From RGIG8775 sp045128735 (GTDB lineage Bacteria; Bacillota; Clostridia; Oscillospirales; CAG-272): 64,000 nt of DNA. The DNA lies in contig JBGVRT010000027.1 in the NCBI GenBank assembly GCA_045128735.1, positions 1 to 64,000 of the forward strand. Reading direction: 5' to 3'. The notes under the pieces were generated by a model, which saw nothing but the letters and a program-made list of their open reading frames with translations, made no database searches and was not told the origin of the DNA. The position numbers and the translations under genes were made by a program. Shown piece by piece: positions 49,787 to 57,866 of this stretch (positions are counted from its first letter, which is position 1; every line of letters begins with the position of its first letter).

Positions 49787-52700
49787 TCACTCGGCTTTTT
49801 TGAATACGGGACAGTATTCGTCCGTGAGGCAATTCAAAAGCTCGTTTTCATTTCTGAATTTCAAGCCCTTAAGCCTTGACAGGTTGTTAAACTCGATATG
49901 GAACACACCGCAATCCTCGCAGGTGTATTTCGTCCAGGTTCTTGTTCTGTCTGCTTCTGTTTTGTAGTTGTGTGAAGGCATTACGCTCTGTCCGCAAAGC
50001 TCACAGCTTATGCTGTATACGCCCTCTGCGCACGCAGGTGCCTTATGAGCGCACGCCTCGGGTGCAGGCTCTTCAGAGCCGTCTCCGCCCTCGGTCTCGA
50101 TCTTCTTTATCTCCTCGATCTCGGGGTCAAAAACCTTAAGTCCGGTTATATTCCAAATACCCGAGCCGCCAACGTAAAGCTTATAATCCTCGCCCGCACC
50201 GTAATTGATCTTGAACGTATTGGTGCCGAGATATTCGCCGTTCATATGAATGTAATATCTCATATCAGACGTATCGTACTCGATAACGAATTTATAGCTA
50301 TTACCGTTGGAAAGCGTGGGAATGCCTATAAGCTCGTAGCTTGTACCCGCACTGTCCTGGCACATTATCTTGACCGACTTATCGTCAACCTTATATGCTC
50401 TGAGCATTATACGGTGAGTATTTTTTCCGATTTGGAATTTAAGCAGAGTCGAACCGCCCTCTGCATCGGTAAAGTCCTTAAGCTCTTTTGGCGTAATTGT
50501 AAAGGTTACAAAGAAGCTTTCACCGTTTGCGGTGCTGAGAATATTTCCGTAGAAGTCGTTGTCGCCTATATACTCTACGGCGGCAGGCTCGCTCTGATCA
50601 ACGTTTTCGCCAACGATTATGCCGCCATTGCCGACCTCAACCGCTTTGATCACGCCGTTACAGTATTTACACGTATACTCCACGCCGTTTTCAGTTATCA
50701 CAGCGCGAATTCCGCGTCCGCGCTTGAAGCTGTGGTCACCACAATCCGATACAGTTACTTCTTCGTTTGCTCCGTTTGCAAGCGAAACAATCTTTATAAA
50801 CTTAAATCCAAGCTCTGCCGTACCGCCAAACGAAATATCGAAGTTTTCGATATCCTCAAACTCAACCGACGTGCATGCGCCCGCAAAGAAGCCGTTTATA
50901 TAAACGTCTGCTATGTCAGCCACGGGGTCTACTTTTATGGAAACAAGGTCGTAATCTCCCATTACGTCTACTCCCGAAACGGGAATAGCGGTTGCGTTTC
51001 CGCCTATAACGTAAACGCCGTTTTCGATACCGACTATTTCGTTACCCTTATAGGAATATACGGTTGTATCACTGCCGCCGCTGTATACCTTTGCGCTTAC
51101 CCAATAGGGGGTTCTGCCAACCTTTACGCCAATTGTCTCGGGAATGCTTACCGAAGTGGATGTCTTTTCAATATCCACGATTTCGTCTGCGTAAATCTTG
51201 TCGATGCCCTCAACTATGCGGGCTCCGCAATAGCAGGTATAACGGTGTGTAAGCGTGGTGTCCGAATACTCAAGGCAATCGTAACCGCCCTCGATATACT
51301 GAGCGTATGCCGCGGTATGCTCGTGCTTGCCCGCGCTTACAAACTCAAAGCCCGATACGTTGTAACGTCCGGGAGCCGCGGCGGGAGAACCGAAACGGAA
51401 GAAGTAATTTGCTCTGTCAACCGCATATGAGGTAAAGCTTCGCTTTTCAACGAGCTTGCCGTCCATATATATAGACGTCAAACCGCTTGACGGAACTATT
51501 CCTATGGTAAACTCGTGGGTTTCGCCCTCTTTGATAACCGCTATACGCTTTGCGCCAAGCGAACCGCCCGTTCTGATGTCCACAACTCCGTCAACGTACT
51601 CATAAGGACTTGTTTCGTGAGCAAACATTCTCAGAATAAAGCCGAACTGTCCCGAGCTTGAGGTGCTGAAAAAGTCTACTCCGTCGTTTTTTCCGTTTCC
51701 GCTGTTGAGAGCATCAGCAGTGGGAAGCTTTTCAAAATTAACGGTAAACCTTACCCAATAGGGCGTGGCATCTCTGCTCATATATTCTTCGGACGAGTAG
51801 ATACTGATGCTCTTGGTAGTGGTAAAGCTACCCTCGGATACCGTCTTATTGGTATCGTTAAGCGTATGATCAAGACAGCTGATGTCGTTAACTCTTACGA
51901 CTCTCTCGCCGCACTTATCGCAGATATAAACCTCTTTGATCTGCTCTCCAAGGGTTATGACTACGTCAAGGAACGAGTGGTGGCTGTGAACGCAAGGAAG
52001 AACCGAAGCGTCCTCGATAAACTGAACTCTTACAGGCTCGTCGGTTACACCCGTGGTTACGACCTTGATGTTGTAATATCTGATGTTATTAAGCTCGGGG
52101 CTTCCGAAATACTCGTTGCTGCTTCCGTCGGTGATTCCCTGCTTGAAGCTTGTTCCCGTGGTGCATCCTGCGTATGCGCCGTCAAGGAAAAGATAGTATA
52201 CGCCGTCCTCGTACTTAAGAGCCACGTTGTAGGTGGACTTAGACTTGAGCGCGCGGTATACCTTCGTACCGTCGGCAAGCATAAGCTCTCCTTCGGAGTT
52301 GATAAGAAGCGCCGCAACCTCGCCGTCGCTGATAAGCGGAACGAAGCTTCTGAAGCTGCCAATGTATCCTCTTACGTTTACGTCGGCAATTATCCAATAG
52401 CTGTCGCCCTTTTCTTCACTTGCCACAGCGTTAAGCGCACCCTGAGCGGTGTATACATGAGGTGTTGCCTCGTAGAACGACTTATTTATCTGCTCCGTTA
52501 CTGTCTTTCCGCAACGAGCGCAACGGTAAGTGAAGCTGAACGCGTTTACGTCAAGGTATTCAACGCGTGTGTTGGCGTTTATAACGTGTACGTGAGCGTC
52601 GTCACCGCAAGCGAAGGTGCTTATTTCAAGCTCGCCGCCGTTTGCCATCTTGGCAAACTTAATTTCTGTCGCCTCAAGAGTGGTGGCAAACTCTGCACCA

Positions 52701-55165
52701 AGAGCTATACCGTAAAGCTTTTCGCTGTCAAGCTCTATAGCGTATTCGCCGCAATAAATTCCATCAATGTAGAGACGGTAGCTGTACTCGCCCTCGTTCT
52801 CAATTACATTTACGGTAACGTTTGTCTTGGTCTTACCAAGTCTTGCGATTTCGTTGCCCTCTGCTTCAAAGAAAGCTCCGTCTGTGTACATAGTGAGAAT
52901 GCTTATCTCGTTATTCTCATCATCAACGAACTTGAATACAGAGCCTCTGCCCTGTGCAAGCTCGGACTTGAGCACCGCGTCAAAGGAGAACCAATAGGGT
53001 GCGGCGCTTGTAAGAAGCTCACCCTCTACAACCTTTTCCTCCGTGCCGAACACGGGAAGTATCATTTGGGCGTTGTCCGCATCGTAGAGGTTTTCGGATA
53101 TACCGTCAAACGCGGGTCTGTCGCACTCTACGCAAGTGTAGTTAATTGTTATAGACGATCTCTCGGCATTAAACTCAAGAGACGATGTTTCGGGGTCATA
53201 ATGATGAGTATGCGCGCCCTCGGCAAGCTTATATGCCATATTGCCCTCTTTGGACAGAGCGACTACTGCCGCGCGGTCAAAGTGGTACTTGCCCGCGCCT
53301 GCGGCTGCTACCTTCACGTCACCGCCGACAGCGGTATATTCAGACTCCGCAACAACGCTGTTGTCAAGGTAAACCGTGTACTTTTTGAGCGTTGTATCAA
53401 ATCTGAAGGCAAGCTTATGATACTCGTTATCAACCGTAAGCTTTGCATTTGTTTCCTCATCGCCTACGGTAAGCACACCGTCAGGTGTAATTCCAAGGAG
53501 AACCCCGTCACCGATTGCAACAATCGACTTGCTTTCCTCGGGCAGCTCCATAGCGCTTATCTCACCAAGCAACCAGAAATCCTTTTCGGGAGCTTCGAAT
53601 TTGGGAATAATTACAGTCTCGTCGGTAATTCCGTATACGGGAGTAATCTCCTCTTTTATTGCCTCGCAAATTCCTTGGGATATAGTTTCACCGCAGGAAT
53701 ACTCCGTAATAAGGCTGAGCTTATTATTTCCCTGCTCGATTCTCTCGGTCACGGTATCCTCAACGGGTGTATCGTGAACGTGGGTTGGGTTATAGAGCTT
53801 GAAGTTGCTCATATCCCATTTACCCGAGTCGAACATCTGAATAACATAGGTTTCACTTTCGCCGTAATCAAGATGAATCTTACTTCCTCCGATATACTTG
53901 CCGTCCATATAAATGCTATACTGGCTTGTACTCGGGTTATACTCAATAAGGAAGCTATAGGTTTTTCCCGTCTCCATAATCGGAGAGTCGTTCAGCTCTA
54001 CGTCCTTACCCGTGTTATCCTTTGCGGTAAATCTTACAGCAGTATTACTTACCCTGTAGCCCCTAAGAATGATTTTATGGGCGTCTTTATTCTTTGCCCA
54101 AAACTTGAGCAAAGTAGCTCCGCCGGAGTTTGCCGTAAATCCCGACAAATCCGCGGGCTTCAGGTCAAAGCTCATAAAGAAGCTTCCGCCGTCTTCGGGT
54201 TTTAACACGTCGCCATAGAAATCAACTCCGTTAAGAAAATCCTTAACAACGCTCGCCGAAGAAAGATTTTTTCTTGTAACAAGCTGACCTCTGCCTATAT
54301 CCACAGTTCTGACAACTGTATCGTCTACCGCGCACTTAAATTCAACGCCGTTTGCAGTGGTTACAGCCTCAATATGCTCGCTGTATACGAAATCGTGTGT
54401 TCCGTGAACCTCTGTGGGATTAAAAATCCTGAAATTTGTAAGCTCCCATTTACCCGACGCGCCAAAGGTCATTTTATAAACCGCATCAGGACCTGCATCT
54501 ATCTGATGTGAGCTTCCGCCAAGATAAACTCCGTCAAGATAAATGTGGAAATTACGTACGAATTTTGTCGTATCCTTTGAGTTTACTCCGGTTATTCCTG
54601 TTTCCGCCTCAATAACAAAATTGTACGTCTTATCTGTCTCAAGTATGGGGGTACTGGAAAACTCAACCGTACCGCCGCTGTTGGTCTTAGTAACCAAAGA
54701 TACCGAGGTATCGCTGTTTTTGCGGGCTCTCAGATATATACGGTGATTGTTCTTTCCCGCCTCGATACTGAGAAGGGTTTTTCCGTCAGCGCTTGTATCG
54801 TATTTTGTAAGATCGGTAGGCTTAACTGTAAACGTGATAAAGAAGCTGCCGCCATCCTTGGGAGCTACTATCTTGTTATAAAAGTCCTCTCCGTTAATAG
54901 GGTTAATAGCAGACCCCGTAGTATTGATCTTATCTATCTCAATCGTCTCTCCGTCACCTATCTTAACAGAACGAACAACGGTATTGTCGCTTTTATTCTT
55001 AAAATCAACGCCCTCGTCGGTAGCTTCAGCTATAATACTTGAATTATAGCCAAAAACATACTTATCATCTTCCGCCGCCTGCGTGCCGATTGCAAAAGCA
55101 CCAAGCACTGTCACAAGCGTAAGAAGTACCGTTAACGTTTTCTTCAAAAGCTTCGGGTTATTCAT
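49787..55165 (-). CDS. Giant secreted protein of eight LamG-like modules with CxxC knuckles
   Basis: 1792 residues. Signal peptide 1-31 (LTLVTVLGAFAIGTQAA). About eight lectin-like beta-sandwich modules follow (~40-255, 275-465, 490-650, 680-870, 885-1070, 1080-1290, 1310-1480, 1500-1690); most are preceded by a small Cys motif such as YTCVECDRPA, YRCARCGKTV, YICDKCGERV or YTCKYCNGVI, except the first module, where the cysteines are lost. Typical module core: GGSFFITFTVKPTDL, HRIYLRARK, YNFVIE, YLDGVYLGGSS. The C-terminus has two more knuckles (ISCELCGQSV, YTCEDCGVFH). No catalytic domain is recognised; it probably binds carbohydrate with many sites. Its ATG overlaps the previous stop by 8 bases (ATGAATAA), so it is coupled to the lipoprotein gene. 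Confidence 0.8.
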   Translation of the reverse strand: MNNPKLLKKTLTVLLTLVTVLGAFAIGTQAAEDDKYVFGYNSSIIAEATDEGVDFKNKSDNTVVRSVKIGDGETIEIDKINTTGSAINPINGEDFYNKIVAPKDGGSFFITFTVKPTDLTKYDTSADGKTLLSIEAGKNNHRIYLRARKNSDTSVSLVTKTNSGGTVEFSSTPILETDKTYNFVIEAETGITGVNSKDTTKFVRNFHIYLDGVYLGGSSHQIDAGPDAVYKMTFGASGKWELTNFRIFNPTEVHGTHDFVYSEHIEAVTTANGVEFKCAVDDTVVRTVDIGRGQLVTRKNLSSASVVKDFLNGVDFYGDVLKPEDGGSFFMSFDLKPADLSGFTANSGGATLLKFWAKNKDAHKIILRGYRVSNTAVRFTAKDNTGKDVELNDSPIMETGKTYSFLIEYNPSTSQYSIYMDGKYIGGSKIHLDYGESETYVIQMFDSGKWDMSNFKLYNPTHVHDTPVEDTVTERIEQGNNKLSLITEYSCGETISQGICEAIKEEITPVYGITDETVIIPKFEAPEKDFWLLGEISAMELPEESKSIVAIGDGVLLGITPDGVLTVGDEETNAKLTVDNEYHKLAFRFDTTLKKYTVYLDNSVVAESEYTAVGGDVKVAAAGAGKYHFDRAAVVALSKEGNMAYKLAEGAHTHHYDPETSSLEFNAERSSITINYTCVECDRPAFDGISENLYDADNAQMILPVFGTEEKVVEGELLTSAAPYWFSFDAVLKSELAQGRGSVFKFVDDENNEISILTMYTDGAFFEAEGNEIARLGKTKTNVTVNVIENEGEYSYRLYIDGIYCGEYAIELDSEKLYGIALGAEFATTLEATEIKFAKMANGGELEISTFACGDDAHVHVINANTRVEYLDVNAFSFTYRCARCGKTVTEQINKSFYEATPHVYTAQGALNAVASEEKGDSYWIIADVNVRGYIGSFRSFVPLISDGEVAALLINSEGELMLADGTKVYRALKSKSTYNVALKYEDGVYYLFLDGAYAGCTTGTSFKQGITDGSSNEYFGSPELNNIRYYNIKVVTTGVTDEPVRVQFIEDASVLPCVHSHHSFLDVVITLGEQIKEVYICDKCGERVVRVNDISCLDHTLNDTNKTVSEGSFTTTKSISIYSSEEYMSRDATPYWVRFTVNFEKLPTADALNSGNGKNDGVDFFSTSSSGQFGFILRMFAHETSPYEYVDGVVDIRTGGSLGAKRIAVIKEGETHEFTIGIVPSSGLTSIYMDGKLVEKRSFTSYAVDRANYFFRFGSPAAAPGRYNVSGFEFVSAGKHEHTAAYAQYIEGGYDCLEYSDTTLTHRYTCYCGARIVEGIDKIYADEIVDIEKTSTSVSIPETIGVKVGRTPYWVSAKVYSGGSDTTVYSYKGNEIVGIENGVYVIGGNATAIPVSGVDVMGDYDLVSIKVDPVADIADVYINGFFAGACTSVEFEDIENFDISFGGTAELGFKFIKIVSLANGANEEVTVSDCGDHSFKRGRGIRAVITENGVEYTCKYCNGVIKAVEVGNGGIIVGENVDQSEPAAVEYIGDNDFYGNILSTANGESFFVTFTITPKELKDFTDAEGGSTLLKFQIGKNTHRIMLRAYKVDDKSVKIMCQDSAGTSYELIGIPTLSNGNSYKFVIEYDTSDMRYYIHMNGEYLGTNTFKINYGAGEDYKLYVGGSGIWNITGLKVFDPEIEEIKKIETEGGDGSEEPAPEACAHKAPACAEGVYSISCELCGQSVMPSHNYKTEADRTRTWTKYTCEDCGVFHIEFNNLSRLKGLKFRNENELLNCLTDEYCPVFKKAE

Positions 55166-56561
55166 TTGTCTCCCCCTTTCCGCTTATAAGCGCACCTGCT
55201 TCGGTGTTTCCGTTGAAAGCATCTTCAAACTCCTCAACGAGAACGCTTCCGCATCTGCATTCGTATTTTCCTGTGTAAATATCCACGTCATAGAAGTGAC
55301 CTTCCGCGTGGTTGGAGGATACGGTAAGAATATATCCGCACTCCTCACACTTAAGAGTCTCAAATCCGTAAACCTTGTATCCTGTTGAGGTCTCGGAATC
55401 GGGAACGCGCTCAAGAAGTTCAAATTTGTGCTCCGTACCCGCAACACCCCTTGCGCCGAACAAATGCTCGCAACGCTCGCACTCGGTAACCTCAATCTGA
55501 TGATGGGTGAGTGTGGGCGACTCAATAACGCTGGTTGTGGGAGTATGTCCGTACGCCTCTATTACACCGTACTCGGTATATTTGTTGCCATAAACGTGCG
55601 TTGAGTTAACTATTTCCACGTTGGAGAATTCCCAATCTCCCGAGCTTCCTATGTAAAGTTTGTACTGCTCGGTTGCACCGTAGTCAAGCTGGAAGGCATT
55701 GCCGCCTATAAACTCGTCATTCAGATAGACGTTATATTTCTTTGTCTCGTATTCGTATTCAATAACAAAGTTATATGTCTCGCCCTCGGTAAGCACGGCG
55801 CCCTCTCCAAGCTCGTAGCTCTTGCCCGCGCTGTCCTGGCACATTATCTTTACCGATTTTTCGTCAACTCTGTAGGCTCTGAACATAATTCGGTGAATGT
55901 TCTTTCCTACCTGGAACTTAAGCAGTGTGGAGCCTGCTTCAGCAGTTGTAAACCCAGAGAGCTCAACAGGCTTGAGTGTGAAATTCAGCCAGAACATCTC
56001 GTTCTCTTCGGGGCGGAATACCGTGTTATAAAAATCATCAGCAGCAAGAATATCCTTTGTCGCTTCTCCCACAAAGAAGGGTTCTTCAAAAGATATAATT
56101 CCCTTAAACTCTGCCGTGTCGTCAAAGTACGCGTCCTTCTTGGTTTCGCCGCAATAGGTGCAAATCATTGCCTCAAGACCGTTGTTTGTGCAGGAAGGAT
56201 ACTCAAGAACCGTTCTCACGTAGAGGTGGTCGCACCCCTCAGCCACAGGCTCGGTTTCGGCGGGTTTTGTCTCCGCAGGCTCTGTCTCGGCAGGCTCTGT
56301 CTCAATGGGGTCATACTTTGGGTCGGTTTCCGCAGGCTCTGTGTCCGCGGGTTCTGTTTCCGTCGGCTCAGTCTCTACGGGGTCTGTTTCCGTAGGTTCA
56401 ACCTCCGTCGGCTCGGTCTCGATGGGCTCTGTTACAGCGGGTTCGCTGTCGTCAACGCCCGGAGCCGTGGTATCTGTCTGCGGTTTCTTACCGCAAGCAG
56501 AAAACGACACAATCATAAGAGCCGCAAGCAACAGAGCAAGAATTCTTTTCTGGGTGTTCAT
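55158..56561 (-). CDS. Lipoprotein with one LamG-like module and CxxC knuckles
   Basis: 467 residues from ATG 56561; ATG at 56567 is too close to the AGGGG site. Signal peptide with lipobox SFSACG, then ~80 residues of ETEPAETEP repeats as a stalk. A knuckle (ICTYCGETK), one type A LamG-like module (~160-330) and three more Cys motifs (TECERCEHLF, TLKCEECGYI, YECRCGSVLV) follow. The module is very similar to the last module of the 1792-residue protein (both have KSVKIMCQDSAG and HRIM.RAY). It should be anchored to the outer face of the membrane and may hold the large lectin-like protein or bind the same glycan. Confidence 0.82.
   Translation of the reverse strand: MNTQKRILALLLAALMIVSFSACGKKPQTDTTAPGVDDSEPAVTEPIETEPTEVEPTETDPVETEPTETEPADTEPAETDPKYDPIETEPAETEPAETKPAETEPVAEGCDHLYVRTVLEYPSCTNNGLEAMICTYCGETKKDAYFDDTAEFKGIISFEEPFFVGEATKDILAADDFYNTVFRPEENEMFWLNFTLKPVELSGFTTAEAGSTLLKFQVGKNIHRIMFRAYRVDEKSVKIMCQDSAGKSYELGEGAVLTEGETYNFVIEYEYETKKYNVYLNDEFIGGNAFQLDYGATEQYKLYIGSSGDWEFSNVEIVNSTHVYGNKYTEYGVIEAYGHTPTTSVIESPTLTHHQIEVTECERCEHLFGARGVAGTEHKFELLERVPDSETSTGYKVYGFETLKCEECGYILTVSSNHAEGHFYDVDIYTGKYECRCGSVLVEEFEDAFNGNTEAGALISGKGETNE
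56243..56450 (-). repeat. Low-complexity repeat encoding ETEPAETEP stalk
   Basis: Degenerate 12-15-bp units (plus strand GGCTCTGTCTCG, GGCTCGGTCTC and similar) encode about 20 xTEP units in the lipoprotein. Unit boundaries vary, unlike the exact 21-bp array at 27563. Confidence 0.85.
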
Positions 56562-56587
56562 TTTCATTCCCCTTTCGTTAGTATTAC

Positions 56588-56677
56588 TTATTTCATATAC
56601 GCCGCCTTGCATGCGCGTGCGTAGGCTTCGGCGACGTATTCTTCCACGGTCATTCTTTGGTATTTATCGTTTTCCAT
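56588..56677 (-). CDS. Small ORF of 29 residues between two lipoprotein genes
   Basis: ATG at 56677 lies two bases after the stop codon of the 361-residue lipoprotein gene (TAAGTATG) and the frame ends TAA at 56590-56588, followed by the ribosome site of the next gene. The peptide reads MENDKYQRMTVEEYVAEAYA then RACKAAYMK: amphipathic, helical, with codon use like the neighbours. Translation would depend on coupling, since no separate ribosome site is seen. It could be a real small protein or the eroded tail of a larger one; no similarity is recognised. Confidence 0.4.
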   Translation of the reverse strand: MENDKYQRMTVEEYVAEAYARACKAAYMK

Positions 56678-56679
56678 AC

Positions 56680-57765
56680 TTACCCAATCTCGGCTCTGAA
56701 CATAGCAAAGTCAGAAACCGTTCCCTTAAACGCGTTGGTCTGACCGTATCCAAACGCAATCTGCGTTGAAGATGCTTTCATACCGACACTTTCCTTATCA
56801 CGGGTAGAAGCGTATTTACCGTTTATGTAAATATCAACGGATTCGGTTTTGGGATCAACCAAAAGCGAAATTCTTACGCTGTCGCCCTCTCTCATTTTCA
56901 AATACTTTGTGGAACTAACGTTTATCTCGTCAAGCGTACCAATCTCCACTACGTCGGGAAGGTAACCGCCCGCGCCGTCTGAAACAGGGAAAATACGCAC
57001 AAGCGAGTTATATCCATTAGTAATCACGTATTGACAAATATTTCTTCCGTTATTGTTGTTGTAAAGATTGGCAGGGTTCACTATGCTGTTAAGCGTAAAC
57101 TTAAAATCAATCTGATAAGGCGCTTTGTTCGTTCCTATAATGTCTGTCGGAAGATTATATTTCTGGCTTATTGCGGTAAATGAATCTGCGCTGATACCGC
57201 AGGTTGCCTTTCTGTGAAGGTTTGTAAACTTAATATCGCTTGCAACCTCTCCGCAAACCTCGCACTTTGCGGAAAGCTTTCCGCCGCTAAGCTCGAATAT
57301 GAGGTAGCTGTGCGCCGCCTTGGTTACGATATCTTCACTCAAACCGCAACGGTGGCAGGTGGACTTCTCCACTCCGTCGGTGGTGCAGGTAAGCTCGGTT
57401 ACCGTCGTATAAACGAAAATATGCTCGTATTTCTCAACCAAAAGCTCACCGCACACAGAGCAAACCGAATCGACTCCGCAGGATGCGGGGTTACCCGTGT
57501 GCTCCTTCATCGGCAAATATTCAAGTGTGCTCTGAATATCTCCGCAGCTGCAAACCAATGCTCTTTGACCAAGCTTGGTGCAGGTAGGTTCAATAATTTT
57601 TTCGGTATAGGAGTGAGTGTGCTCAGCCGCGCCGCCGCCCGAAGGCTCTGTTACGTCAGGTAAGTCTCCCTGCCCTGCCGTGGTGTCATTCGTCTCTGCT
57701 CCGCAAGCGAAAAGAGAGAAAATAACCGCCATAAAAATGGCAATAAACACTATTTTTTTATTCAT
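56680..57765 (-). CDS. Lipoprotein with CxxC knuckles and a type B LamG-like module
   Basis: 361 residues. Lipobox SLFACG, Thr/Gly linker, then four Cys motifs spaced by ~20-35 residues and ended by His-rich turns (ALVCSCGDIQ, SVCSVCGELL, STCHRCGLSE, AKCEVCGEVA), and one type B module (~195-360: YNLPTDIIGTNKAPYQIDFK, NNNNGRNICQYV, VDIYINGKYASTRD). The module is a paralogue of the second module of the 1207-residue glycosidase. The protein is probably a surface glycan-binding lipoprotein. An AAAGGAG site precedes ATG 57765. Confidence 0.82.
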   Translation of the reverse strand: MNKKIVFIAIFMAVIFSLFACGAETNDTTAGQGDLPDVTEPSGGGAAEHTHSYTEKIIEPTCTKLGQRALVCSCGDIQSTLEYLPMKEHTGNPASCGVDSVCSVCGELLVEKYEHIFVYTTVTELTCTTDGVEKSTCHRCGLSEDIVTKAAHSYLIFELSGGKLSAKCEVCGEVASDIKFTNLHRKATCGISADSFTAISQKYNLPTDIIGTNKAPYQIDFKFTLNSIVNPANLYNNNNGRNICQYVITNGYNSLVRIFPVSDGAGGYLPDVVEIGTLDEINVSSTKYLKMREGDSVRISLLVDPKTESVDIYINGKYASTRDKESVGMKASSTQIAFGYGQTNAFKGTVSDFAMFRAEIG

Positions 57766-57798
57766 TTTAAGCTCCTTTAGCAGCTCATATTATCCCAC

Positions 57799-57824
57799 GA
57801 TAGCCCTGCAAATGCAAGGCTATC
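57799..57824 (-). promoter_or_regulatory. Intercistronic hairpin after the metallophosphoesterase gene
   Basis: GATAGCCCTGCA/TGCAAGGCTATC, a 12-bp stem with one mismatch and a 2-nt loop, midway in the 101-bp gap. No U-tract; possibly an attenuating or stabilising element. Confidence 0.4.
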
Positions 57825-57866
57825 ATATAGTTATTCAGTCACCAATCCAAGAACGCGGCGCACAGC

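Noticed and set aside
51866..54205. Open frame of 779 codons on the plus strand opposite the 1792-residue gene
   Set aside because: It lies wholly antisense to a gene with a signal peptide, repeated modules and a ribosome site. It is rich in Cys, Tyr and Val without domains, as expected from the complement of a codon-biased gene.
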